58,700 nucleotides of DNA from Paenibacillus phocaeensis (GTDB taxonomy: Bacteria > Bacillota > Bacilli > Paenibacillales > Paenibacillaceae), in assembly GCF_900021165.1 (NCBI RefSeq), contig NZ_FCOQ01000033.1, positions 1-58,700 of the forward strand, given 5' to 3'. This document shows positions 7,882-15,859 of the stretch, one piece after another. The notes beneath the pieces were generated by a model, which saw nothing but the letters and a program-made list of their open reading frames with translations, was not told the DNA's origin and made no database searches. The stretch's first letter is position 1. Each line of letters opens with the position of its first letter. The translations under genes were made by a program, and so were the position numbers.

Positions 7882-9093
7882 CTAGCGGGCTTCAGTGGCC
7901 TTAGGCGCCCGCTTTAACAGCCGGCGCAGCGCCAGCCAGCTTAGCACCGGCGTTGCCCCCAAGGCGAACATCAGCCAGGTAATCGTCGCCATTCGCGGAA
8001 TCAGGGAATACACGGCGATGAACAGCAGCGTCCCTCCCAAACGGCCGACGGTAATGCTGAGCTCGCGCAGCACGATCAGTTCAACCCGCTGCTCGACGCT
8101 TTCCGGGCTGTTCCCGATCAGGTCAAAGACCGAGGAAATGACCGGGATCAGATAAAGCGGCAAAAACAGCGAGGTGCCGATCCCCATGACCATCAACGTA
8201 GCGTAATTTACCTTCCAGAGCAGCGGAAGGATGACGGCGGTAAGCAGGATCGCCCCAATCAGCATACCGGTATAGCGCGCGCGAATTTTCAACCACTTCC
8301 CTACGGCCCAGAAGCTGACCAGAGACACGAGGGACGTGATCAGCGAGAACTGCCCGATCCGCCACTCCGCCGAAGTGCTGATGAAGATCAGCAAGTTAAT
8401 CAGGAACGAAAACACGCCTTCGCGCAAGCCGTGGGCGGCTGAAGCCGGAGCAGCCTGACGCCAGGGACTGCCCTTTCGCAGCTGGTGAACGGGGGCCAAC
8501 CAGTTGTAGGGCTCGCCGGTTTTTCTTTTTTTCAGCCAAAAACTAAGCAAAATCCCGGCCCCGTACACGATCAGCGAGAGGGTGAAGATCAGTCGATAAC
8601 CCGCTTCCCCGTGCTTCATGGAAATGAGCCAGCCCGAAATCCACGGACCGAAGATTCCGATCACCGAACCTAAAATGCCGACCCAGCCGTTAAATCGGTC
8701 CCGGGTCTCGACATCGGTCACCTCGAAATACACGACGTTGAAGGCCAGCCAAAACAAGCCCGAACCGGTTCCAAACAACAATCCGAGCGGCCATATGTAA
8801 TCCACCGTATGCTTGCCCGTCCAGAGCACCAGCAAATAGAAGATCCCCGAGACGATGATGCCAAGCCGTAGAAACATCATTTTATCGCGTTCCTTCACCC
8901 ATTTCCCGACCATCCAAAAAACAAGTCCCAGCGCCAACTGCTGGCTGAACGTGAACCAGGCGATCAGGTTGAAATCCGGTTTGACCTTCCAGATATAGAC
9001 GTTCAGGAACGTGCCCGACAAAGCGCCGGCAAGTACAAATAGGCCGTTGACTGCCAGCAGCAGAACGGATTGGCTGTTCAGGTGTTTTTTCAT
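7882..9093 (-). CDS. MFS transporter
   Basis: A 403-residue integral membrane protein with about 12 hydrophobic segments. The loop after TM2 ('MVGKWVKERDKMMFLRLG') has the basic MFS pattern, and the central loop (~190-215, 'WLKKRKTGEPYNWLAPVHQLRKGSP') separates two six-helix halves. The substrate is unknown: no neighbour suggests one. ATG 9093 follows GGGGGAG. A stem (AGCCCG/CGGGCT) overlaps its stop codon, but there is no T-tract. Confidence 0.8.
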   Translation of the reverse strand: MKKHLNSQSVLLLAVNGLFVLAGALSGTFLNVYIWKVKPDFNLIAWFTFSQQLALGLVFWMVGKWVKERDKMMFLRLGIIVSGIFYLLVLWTGKHTVDYIWPLGLLFGTGSGLFWLAFNVVYFEVTDVETRDRFNGWVGILGSVIGIFGPWISGWLISMKHGEAGYRLIFTLSLIVYGAGILLSFWLKKRKTGEPYNWLAPVHQLRKGSPWRQAAPASAAHGLREGVFSFLINLLIFISTSAEWRIGQFSLITSLVSLVSFWAVGKWLKIRARYTGMLIGAILLTAVILPLLWKVNYATLMVMGIGTSLFLPLYLIPVISSVFDLIGNSPESVEQRVELIVLRELSITVGRLGGTLLFIAVYSLIPRMATITWLMFALGATPVLSWLALRRLLKRAPKATEAR

Positions 9094-9133
9094 GAATTCG
9101 CTCCCCCGCCAAACTTCGAGTTTCCCCCTGTAA

Positions 9134-9303
9134 GAGGTTGTTCAAAAAGGCATCTTCCATGACGAAGCCGAGCTTGTGAAGTGGATTGATGTCGCATCTT
9201 GAATCCAGCCGGGCCCTCCATTGCTCACGTACCCAAAACGTACGCCCCGCTACTTTCTCCCTAACTTCTCGGCCTGAAAACCGACTTTTTGAACTTGCAA
9301 CTG
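9134..9303. repeat. dispersed intergenic repeat, copy A
   Basis: About 170 bp starting GGTTGTTCAAAAAGG and ending CCGACTTTTTGAAC, so the ends are inverted copies. Core blocks CATCTTGAATCCAGCCGGGC, CATTGCTCACGTA and AACTTCTCGGC recur in copy B (25876-26052). It has no ORF and fills most of the 328-base gap between the MFS gene and the zinc-ribbon gene. The structure is MITE-like. Confidence 0.75.
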
Positions 9304-9366
9304 TAAGATACCCAAAAATGGCCGAAGCATGAGGTTAATTGATGAGTCCGGAGCGTCCCTGAACGT

Positions 9367-9397
9367 GAAAAAGCCCCGTCCATCCCGGACAGGGCTT
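9367..9397 (-). terminator. terminator after the zinc-ribbon gene
   Basis: The minus strand reads AAGCCCTGTCC-GGGAT-GGACGGGGCTT followed by TTT: an 11-bp stem with one wobble pair. Confidence 0.88.
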
Positions 9398-9421
9398 GTC
9401 GCTGCCAAATTTTAAAACAGG

Positions 9422-10012
9422 TTACGCGTTGTTTTCTTCGCCGGATAGGGTGCGGATCATGGCAATCCGGGCAGCCTCGTCCAAAAACCGGCTGACGTGA
9501 AAGCATGCGGAGCAGACGTATACATTCAGCTCGGCTTCTTCCGTAAGGAGCGGAGAATTCCCGGGGGCCGGGACAGCCGCCTCAAACCCACTCCCTTGCG
9601 CAATCAACTTCTGCTTTCCGGCATAGACCATATATTCCCGGCAATGCGGGCATTCCGGCACTTCGTCCTGACCGTCCAGCAGCTTCTCCACGCCGGTTTC
9701 GTACTTCAGCAAATCGCCGCCAGAAGCCGTAAACGCCTCAAGCCGACGAACGGCACCGAGATGCGCCGCTCCTTCATCCTCCCAGAACGGATCTCCCTCC
9801 GCTTCCTCGTCGTCCTCATCTTGAGGATGCTTCCGATCGTGAAAAGGATGGTCGTTGTCCTCCTCCTCGAACTCTTCTTCCGAGCCCAGCGTAATGTTCA
9901 GCGTCCGGTAGCCCTTCAGCTCATTGTGGCAATGCGGGCATTCCTCCTCCGGCCCCAGCTCTTCATCCCAAACGATCTCCGTTTGGCACCATGGGCATAT
10001 CGTCGTTTCCAT
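9422..10012 (-). CDS. zinc-ribbon protein of unknown function
   Basis: A 196-residue soluble, very acidic protein with four cysteine pairs: 'CPWC' and 'CPHC' at the N-terminus, 'CPHC' near residue 125 and 'CSAC' near residue 170, which suggests two zinc ribbons. Between them is an Asp/Glu-rich linker (~60-90). I do not recognise a named family. The start is placed at METTICPWC (ATG 10012) because the zinc ribbon begins there and the 26-residue ORF ends just upstream; the nearest SD is AAAGGA about 10 bases before. Confidence 0.65.
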   Translation of the reverse strand: METTICPWCQTEIVWDEELGPEEECPHCHNELKGYRTLNITLGSEEEFEEEDNDHPFHDRKHPQDEDDEEAEGDPFWEDEGAAHLGAVRRLEAFTASGGDLLKYETGVEKLLDGQDEVPECPHCREYMVYAGKQKLIAQGSGFEAAVPAPGNSPLLTEEAELNVYVCSACFHVSRFLDEAARIAMIRTLSGEENNA

Positions 10013-10038
10013 ACTCCGTTCGTCCTTTCGTTCCCAAA

Positions 10039-10119
10039 TTAAGCATTCCACAAATAAATAATGCCCGCGGCTAAAAACAGAATAGAGGCGATAAATAACA
10101 CCTTGACCAGGTTTTTCAC
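10039..10119 (-). CDS. 26-residue single-span membrane peptide
   Basis: A short ORF with a GTG start preceded by AAGGAG at 10 bases and a TAA stop. The product begins VKNLVKVLFIA, continues SILFLAAGIIYLW and ends NA: one uninterrupted membrane helix after two lysines. Its good SD, clean helix and position between two same-strand genes (28 bases after the DUF350 gene, 26 bases before the zinc-ribbon start) favour a real gene. Function unknown. Confidence 0.5.
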   Translation of the reverse strand: MKNLVKVLFIASILFLAAGIIYLWNA

Positions 10120-10147
10120 GTCATTTCTACTCCTTCAACTTAGATCC

Positions 10148-10564
10148 CTATCCGATACAAGCGCCGATCAAAAAAGACACCGAAACCGAAACGGCCATCG
10201 CAATAAAGCCGACGCTGGCGTTCCCCGCCGCGATCTCGTCGTCGATGCGGAACACCGGCGTCAGGAATTCAAACAGCAAATATGCAGCAAACAGCAGCAA
10301 GGCTCCGACCGATGACCAGATCATAAAATCGTAGATGGACGGATGCCCCGCCGCATAACGGATAATATTAGCCAGCCCGAAGATCTTCCCGCCGGTAGCC
10401 AGAGAGGCGGCCAGATTGCCGCGCTTAATCTCCTGCCAGCAGCGGTACCTTGCAAACAGCTCGAAGCAGGAAAGAAACACGATCAATTCCAACACCGCTA
10501 CGGAAAAATATCCGATCATCTGCCCCAGCGGTTGCTCCAAGAGCGGATCAATGCTTTCCTTCAT
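10148..10564 (-). CDS. yshE: DUF350 (UPF0719) membrane protein, YshE-like
   Basis: A 138-residue protein with four hydrophobic helices arranged as two DUF350 units; 'KRGNLAASLATGGKIFGLA' and 'AAGNASVGFIAMAVSVSVSFLIGACIG' are the repeated signature. B. subtilis has the homologue YshE directly after mutS2, the same order as here (37 bases between genes). Its biochemical role is unknown. ATG 10564 follows a GAGGG-type site. Confidence 0.8.
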   Translation of the reverse strand: MKESIDPLLEQPLGQMIGYFSVAVLELIVFLSCFELFARYRCWQEIKRGNLAASLATGGKIFGLANIIRYAAGHPSIYDFMIWSSVGALLLFAAYLLFEFLTPVFRIDDEIAAGNASVGFIAMAVSVSVSFLIGACIG

Positions 10565-10601
10565 AGCGCCCTCTCCCTTTTTGCCATGAGGCGATTCGTT
10601 C

Positions 10602-12971
10602 TTACTTCAGCTCGGCTACCGTAACGCCGGTCCCGCCTTCCCCATAATTCCCCAAGCGATAGCTCTTAATATGCTTATGCTTACGAAGATACTCGGCAAT
10701 TCCCGTTCGCAGAATCCCCGTGCCTTTGCCGTGGATAATATAAATCTGACCTAAATTGCTCAAGTAGGCTTCGTCGATGAAACGGTCGACTTCAATCAGC
10801 GCCTCCTCCAGATTGGCGCCGCGCAAATCCAGCTCACTGCGCACGTTCTCGTCGCGCGTACGCTTGACGTTCGGCGCCGTCCGTTGTACCGGCTTGCTGG
10901 CTGCCGGTGCCGCAGCGATCAGCTCCATATCGTCGAGACTCACCTTCATCTTCATGATGCCGAGCTGCACGACTGCTTCTTTGCTGCCGGAGAGCTCCAC
11001 AACATGGCCTTTCTGATTCAAGCTGTACACCATCACCTCGTCGCCCGGTTCGATCTGCCGAGGCGGCTTCGCAGCCTTACGCGCGGCAGCGCTCTTCTTC
11101 CGGCGCTGCGGCTCGGCTTCGTCCAGCTCCTTGCGGGCGGCGATCAGCTTGTGCTCCTTGACCGCAGCTCCCTCCTCCATCGCCAACCGGCGCAGCTCGC
11201 TGATGATTCGCTCCGCCTCCTGCCGTGCCTTGGCAATGATCGCCGACGCTTCTTCCTCCGCCTTCTCCAGGCGTTTGTCCCGCTGCTGCTCCAGCTTCTC
11301 CAGCTCTGCCGCATGGCGGCTGCGGAGCTCTTCCAGCTCGCGCCGCAGCTGCTCGGCGGTTTCCCGCTCCTGCTCGGCTCCAAGTCGGTTCTGCTCCAGC
11401 GAGGCGATCATGTTCTCGACGCGCATATCCTCCTCGGTCACTTCGCCGCGGGCGTACTCCAGAATTCGCTCCGGCAGACCCAGACGTTCGGCGATGGCGA
11501 ATGCGTTGCTTCGTCCCGGAACGCCCACCAGCAGCCGGTAGGTGGGGCTCAGCGTAGCGACATCGAACTCCATGCTGGCGTTAATGACACCTTTGCGCTC
11601 ATAGGCATAGGCTTTCAATTCGCTGAAGTGGGTGGTCGCAACCATCCGGCAACCCAGCGAATGGATATGCTCCAGAATCGCAATGGCGAGTGCCGAGCCT
11701 TCCGCGGGGTCGGTACCTGCACCCAGCTCATCCAGCAATACCAGGCTCTTCGGCGTCATCCGGCGCAGGATCGAAATAATATTCGTCATATGGCTGGAAA
11801 ACGTACTCAAGCTTTGCTCAATGCTTTGTTCATCCCCGATATCGGCGTAGATCGCATCAAACACGCACAGTTGGCTGCCGTCCTCCGCCGGCACGAACAG
11901 TCCGGACATCGCCATCAGGCTGAGCAGACCGATCGTCTTCAGCGTAACGGTTTTCCCCCCGGTGTTCGGACCGGTGACAATAATCGTCGAATACTGATTC
12001 CCCAGCTCCACATCGATCGGCACAACCTGATCGGCCGGGATCAGCGGATGTCGGCCCTTCTTCAGCTTGAGGAAGCCACGGTCGTTCATGCGGGGCAGCG
12101 TTCCCTTTAGTTCCCGGGCCAGCCGGGCTTTGGCGAAGATAAAATCCAATTGCCCCAGAACGTCCCCATCGTACAGCAACAACTCCGCCTGTTCCCCGAC
12201 TTGAGCGGTAAGCTTCTGCAGAATGACCTCGATTTCACGTTCTTCACGCAGCCGTGTCTCGCGCAGTTTGTTGTTCATCGCCACGATCGATTCCGGCTCA
12301 ATAAACAGCGTGGCCCCCGATCCGGATTGATCGTGTACAATCCCGCCGAAATGAGCGCGGTATTCCGCTTTGACCGGAATGACGAACCGGTCGCCGCGAA
12401 TCGTAATGAGCTGATCCTGCAGCATCTTCGAGACGGAAGACGAACGGATCATCGCGTCAAGCTTCTCCCGGATTCGCACCTCCCCGCCCCGCAGCTCGCG
12501 GCGGATGGCGGCGAGCTCGGAACTGGCCGAATCCAGCACCTCTGCGCTTTCGTCGATGCAGCGTTTGATCGCATCTTCCAACGGCTTCTGCTCGCTTAGA
12601 GCATCGCTCAAGTGATACAGCAGCGGGATCTCATGCTCTTCCTGCATCGCCGCGATATACCGTTTGATCCGGCGCGAGCCTTCCAGCGTGGTCGCAATGC
12701 CAAGCAGCTCGTGCGGATTCAGCGTCCCGCCGATCCGCGCCCGTTTGACGGCCGGGGTGATATCCACAATCCCGCCGAATCCCGGCGCACCTTTCAGGCG
12801 GTCCACCTTAAACGCTTCGTCCGTAGCTTGCAGCAGCCGCTTCACCTCTTCCAAATCGGTGGCAGGCTGCAGCGCTTCCGCCGTTCTTTTGCCAAGCGCC
12901 GTTTGGGAATAAGAGGATAGCTGCTCTATAATTTTTCGGTATTCCATGGTTTTGATAATTTTCTCGTCCAA
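10602..12971 (-). CDS. mutS2: MutS2 endonuclease/ATPase
   Basis: A 789-residue homologue of MutS2, which suppresses recombination or rescues collided ribosomes depending on species. The order is: N-terminal MutS core (~1-300, 'DRFVIPVKAEYRAHFGGIVHDQSGSGATLFIEP'), ABC-type ATPase with Walker A 'GPNTGGKT' and 'LVLLDELGAGTDPAEGSALA', a coiled coil with KOW-like segment (~510-690), and a C-terminal Smr domain ('LDLRGANLEEALIEVDRFID...IIHGKGTGILR') with nuclease-type residues. Length is normal. The start TTG 12971 matches the family N-terminus; GAGGGGAG lies upstream. Confidence 0.95.
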   Translation of the reverse strand: MDEKIIKTMEYRKIIEQLSSYSQTALGKRTAEALQPATDLEEVKRLLQATDEAFKVDRLKGAPGFGGIVDITPAVKRARIGGTLNPHELLGIATTLEGSRRIKRYIAAMQEEHEIPLLYHLSDALSEQKPLEDAIKRCIDESAEVLDSASSELAAIRRELRGGEVRIREKLDAMIRSSSVSKMLQDQLITIRGDRFVIPVKAEYRAHFGGIVHDQSGSGATLFIEPESIVAMNNKLRETRLREEREIEVILQKLTAQVGEQAELLLYDGDVLGQLDFIFAKARLARELKGTLPRMNDRGFLKLKKGRHPLIPADQVVPIDVELGNQYSTIIVTGPNTGGKTVTLKTIGLLSLMAMSGLFVPAEDGSQLCVFDAIYADIGDEQSIEQSLSTFSSHMTNIISILRRMTPKSLVLLDELGAGTDPAEGSALAIAILEHIHSLGCRMVATTHFSELKAYAYERKGVINASMEFDVATLSPTYRLLVGVPGRSNAFAIAERLGLPERILEYARGEVTEEDMRVENMIASLEQNRLGAEQERETAEQLRRELEELRSRHAAELEKLEQQRDKRLEKAEEEASAIIAKARQEAERIISELRRLAMEEGAAVKEHKLIAARKELDEAEPQRRKKSAAARKAAKPPRQIEPGDEVMVYSLNQKGHVVELSGSKEAVVQLGIMKMKVSLDDMELIAAAPAASKPVQRTAPNVKRTRDENVRSELDLRGANLEEALIEVDRFIDEAYLSNLGQIYIIHGKGTGILRTGIAEYLRKHKHIKSYRLGNYGEGGTGVTVAELK

Positions 12972-13125
12972 GTACGTTCACAACTCCCCTCGGGCTATGA
13001 TCCCATTATAGCGAAACCATTCATTTTTCGCCATTTGCCCCAACGCACACATAAGAATGCGAATTGCGGAACATGATAATTGCGTATAGCCAAACGTACT
13101 TACTTCTAAAAGGAGGCTATGTACC

Positions 13126-13488
13126 ATGCATTTTCTGGGACACGTCGTACGATTCATCGTCTCCGCTTTGGTTCTGCTGGTTGTGGGATGGCTTGTACCG
13201 CAATTCAGCGTTGGCGGATTCGGCAGTGCCTTGCTGCTCGCCTTGGTTATCGCTTTGTTAGGCTGGGCTATTGAAGGCATTTTTGGAACGCGGGTTACCC
13301 CGTTTGGGCGCGGAATCGTCGGTTTTCTTACGAGTGCGCTCGTGATCTGGCTTGCCCAGTTCATTATTTCCGGCGTATCCGTCTCCGTTATCGGCGCTTT
13401 GCTTGCAGCATTGGTGATCGGGATTATCGACCTGTTCATCCCTGTGGCAACTCCCTTTGACGCAGGTAAAGACAAAGCGAGCCGTTAA
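13126..13488 (+). CDS. phage-holin-4-like membrane protein (YvlD type)
   Basis: A 120-residue protein with four hydrophobic helices ('HVVRFIVSALVLLVVGWLVP', 'ALLLALVIALLGWAIE', 'GIVGFLTSALVIWLAQFII', 'VIGALLAALVIGIIDLF'). It fits the Phage_holin_4_2/YvlD family, which in Bacillus is a chromosomal cell-envelope protein and not a lysis protein. There are no other phage genes nearby. The RBS AAAAGGAGG is followed by a 9-base spacer. It is divergent from mutS2. Confidence 0.75.
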   Translation: MHFLGHVVRFIVSALVLLVVGWLVPQFSVGGFGSALLLALVIALLGWAIEGIFGTRVTPFGRGIVGFLTSALVIWLAQFIISGVSVSVIGALLAALVIGIIDLFIPVATPFDAGKDKASR

Positions 13489-13509
13489 TGGCGGTGCTCC
13501 AGGCTTAGA

Positions 13510-13558
13510 GGCCGTTCCTGCCGCAGGCGATTCAGCCGCCGCAGGAACGGTCTCTTTC
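13510..13558 (+). terminator. terminator after the YvlD-like gene
   Basis: CCGTTCCTGC / GCAGGAACGG is a perfect 10-bp stem followed by TCTCTTTCT on the plus strand. Confidence 0.8.
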
Positions 13559-13740
13559 TGCATGAAGAGATCTGATTTGCGCCAGAAAGCTCGGCTCCTT
13601 ATAGGGCACCTAAGGACAGCCCGTGACCTGCTTCAGCAGAAGTTCAACAATTCTTCAAACCTCGAGCATTCCAGTCCCTGCGAAATACGGTATGATATTC
13701 TTAAATTTGTCACAAATATACTGTATCGCGAGGGATAATT

Positions 13741-14121
13741 GTGAAGAAAAACATAGCAATCGTAGCAAGTTCTGTGTTATTGCTGCTTGTGACCGCTTGC
13801 AGTGGGGGAAAAGCAGCGGAGACCAACGGAGCGGCTGCCGAAAATAAGATCAAACCGGAGGCCGAATTGGTCATCGAAGCCAGCAACTATCAATTCGATC
13901 AAGCCGAATACCACTTGAAGAAGGACGTTCCGGTGAAGATCGTTTTCAAGAATGCCTCCGGCAATCACGGGGTGCTCATTCCGGGACTGAAGCTGCAGCT
14001 TGACCGGAAGAACGACTCCGCAGTGATCGTCCCGACCGAAGCCGGCGAGTTCGAAATGGCCTGTTCGGTCATGTGCGGCTCCGGCCACGGCGGCATGGTC
14101 TCCAAGATTATCGTGGAATAA
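13741..14121 (+). CDS. CuA-type cupredoxin lipoprotein
   Basis: A 126-residue exported protein: signal peptide and lipobox 'LVTAC' (Cys20), then a Glu/Lys linker and a cupredoxin domain (~40-126). 'CSVMCGSGHGGM' gives Cys108, Cys112, His116 and Met119, and His76 lies in 'GNHG', the full ligand pattern of the CuA centre of cytochrome c oxidase subunit II. The position of the backbone-ligand Glu holds Val. Unlike subunit II there are no membrane helices and no cox genes nearby, so copper binding or delivery or a soluble electron carrier is inferred. GTG start behind GAGGGA. Confidence 0.82.
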   Translation: MKKNIAIVASSVLLLLVTACSGGKAAETNGAAAENKIKPEAELVIEASNYQFDQAEYHLKKDVPVKIVFKNASGNHGVLIPGLKLQLDRKNDSAVIVPTEAGEFEMACSVMCGSGHGGMVSKIIVE

Positions 14122-14137
14122 CCTTAACCTTACGCAA

Positions 14138-14170
14138 CAAGAGCCCGCGGCGCAATGCTGCGGGCTCTTG
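14138..14170. terminator. bidirectional terminator between the cupredoxin gene and zapA
   Basis: A perfect 11-bp stem CAAGAGCCCGC / GCGGGCTCTTG lies between two convergent genes. T-tracts are short on both sides. Confidence 0.7.
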
Positions 14171-14195
14171 TGCATGGGCGATCTCGGATCGCGGC

Positions 14196-15743
14196 TTAAC
14201 TTTGATCCTGTTCAAGCAATTCGATCCATTCGTTATATTCCGATTGCAGCTTGGCGTAATCGTCCTTCAGCCGCCGGTATTCCTCTTCGCGTTCGGCCTG
14301 CTGCTCCTGCTCTTTCTCCCGTTCCAGTTGCAGGAGCCGGAATTGATGGGAGATCAATTCGTAACTGTCCGTGATCTCTTGCAACTGTTCCGTTAGCCGG
14401 CGCTTCTCTTCCTCCATGGTCTCTACATCCCCGGCTATCGTCAACAGGCGCTCGCTGCCGGCTGCACTTTCCTGCTGCCATTCGTCCAGTTGGCGTTGCA
14501 GCTCGGCTTCCTTCTCGCGCCAAGAACTCAACTCGCGTTCCGCCGAAGCCCACTGCTTGCGCCATTCCCGTTCCCGCTCCTCCGCGGCCTCTCGGTAGCT
14601 CTCCAGCTCGGACTCCAGCGCGGCAACCGATTTGCGGCCCTCTTCGAGCTCCAGCAACCGCAGGTTCAGCTCGTCTCGCTCTTGCTCCAGCTGCCGCTTC
14701 TCAGCTCCGGCCGTCTGCGCCGCCAGGAGAGCTTGCTCCCGCTCCTCTGCGGCCTGCTCCAACCGGGAACGCAGCGTATCCCGCTCGGTTGCTGCGATGG
14801 CAGCCTTATCACGCTCCGTCTGCAGCTCGCTGCGCGCTTCCTCCAGCCGGCTGGCTTCGGCCGCCAACTGCTCGGTTAACCGCTCGCCCTGGTCTGCAGC
14901 CTCGAGCAAGCGGATCTCCAGGCGGCTGATTTCCTCGCTGCGCTTCTCGGCCAGCTTCTGCCACGACTTCTCGTTCTGCTGCGCCGCCGATATTTCGGCA
15001 CGAAGCTTGTCCTCGCGCCCCTTGGCTTCCTGCAGCCGCTGCTGCAGTTGCTTCGTCTCCGCTTCCGCAGTCTGGAGCGTCCCCTGGAGCTGCTTCGCCT
15101 GCTCCTGAAGCTTACCGCTTTGCTGCAGCGCCCGTTGCTCGGCCGCCTTGGCGTCCTGCTCGCGCCGCTGCAGCTCGCTGACCTGCTTCTGCAGCTTGGC
15201 GGCCTCTTCCTTCTCCTTCGCCGCCAACTGCTCGGCTTGGCGCAGCTTGGCCTGCAGCTGCGAATGGCTGCCCCGCTGCTCCGCCAACTGCCGTTCCAGC
15301 TCCTGCATCCGGCTGCGCAGCTTGCGCGCTTCCTCTTCCTGCCCGAGCAGGGAAGCTTCCAGCTTCTCCGCTTGTCCCGCAAGCTGTCGCTTCTCATTCT
15401 TCAGTTGCTGCTGTTCCTCCTGCAGCGCCTTATACATGTTCTCCTGCTTGGCATGCAGGTCCTGCAGGACGGAGTTCTCCTGAAGTAGTACGGTCTTCTC
15501 CTGCTTGGCATTCTGCAGTTCGTTCTGCAGTTGCTCTACCCTGATCGCTTCCTCGGCCATGCGCACCGCCGCCAGTACGGCCAGCCGCGGCGTGTCCAAA
15601 TGAGGATAGGCCTGAGAGATGCTGCGCATATGTTCATCCACGCGGCGCGCAACCTGCTTCATGTATTCCGCGCTGCTGCCGACGATTTTATAAGAAGTTC
15701 CGTAGATCTCCACGTTTACGCTAATTCGGCCTTGGTTACTCAA
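14196..15743 (-). CDS. zapA: ZapA cell-division protein with a very long coiled coil
   Basis: A 515-residue protein. Residues 1-~85 are a ZapA domain ('RISVNVEIYGTSYKIVGSSAEYMKQVARRVDEHM...LDTPRLAVLAAVRMAEEAIRV'), which binds and bundles FtsZ at mid-cell. Residues ~70-510 are nearly unbroken coiled coil, rich in Glu, Gln, Leu, Ala and Arg. Bacillus ZapA is only about 85 residues, so this is a large C-terminal extension. The start is TTG 15743 behind AGGAGG. It follows pheT as zapA follows pheST in B. subtilis. Confidence 0.85.
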   Translation of the reverse strand: MSNQGRISVNVEIYGTSYKIVGSSAEYMKQVARRVDEHMRSISQAYPHLDTPRLAVLAAVRMAEEAIRVEQLQNELQNAKQEKTVLLQENSVLQDLHAKQENMYKALQEEQQQLKNEKRQLAGQAEKLEASLLGQEEEARKLRSRMQELERQLAEQRGSHSQLQAKLRQAEQLAAKEKEEAAKLQKQVSELQRREQDAKAAEQRALQQSGKLQEQAKQLQGTLQTAEAETKQLQQRLQEAKGREDKLRAEISAAQQNEKSWQKLAEKRSEEISRLEIRLLEAADQGERLTEQLAAEASRLEEARSELQTERDKAAIAATERDTLRSRLEQAAEEREQALLAAQTAGAEKRQLEQERDELNLRLLELEEGRKSVAALESELESYREAAEEREREWRKQWASAERELSSWREKEAELQRQLDEWQQESAAGSERLLTIAGDVETMEEEKRRLTEQLQEITDSYELISHQFRLLQLEREKEQEQQAEREEEYRRLKDDYAKLQSEYNEWIELLEQDQS

Positions 15744-15797
15744 GTGGTATGTGCCTCCTTTGTTCCTGTATGTCGTCTCATAGATGCTGATATTTGC

Positions 15798-15846
15798 ACA
15801 AAAGTCACATCGAATCGGTCGTCTTACAAATGATTCGATGTGACTT
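15798..15846 (-). terminator. terminator after pheT
   Basis: A perfect 15-bp stem (AAGTCACATCGAATC / GATTCGATGTGACTT) is followed by TTTTG on the minus strand, between pheT and zapA. Confidence 0.88.
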
Positions 15847-15859
15847 CGTCCAATTCCTG

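Noticed and set aside
13126..13488. Holin-like protein as a sign of a prophage.
   Set aside because: The YvlD group is chromosomal in Bacillus, and there are no lysin, tail, portal or integrase genes nearby.
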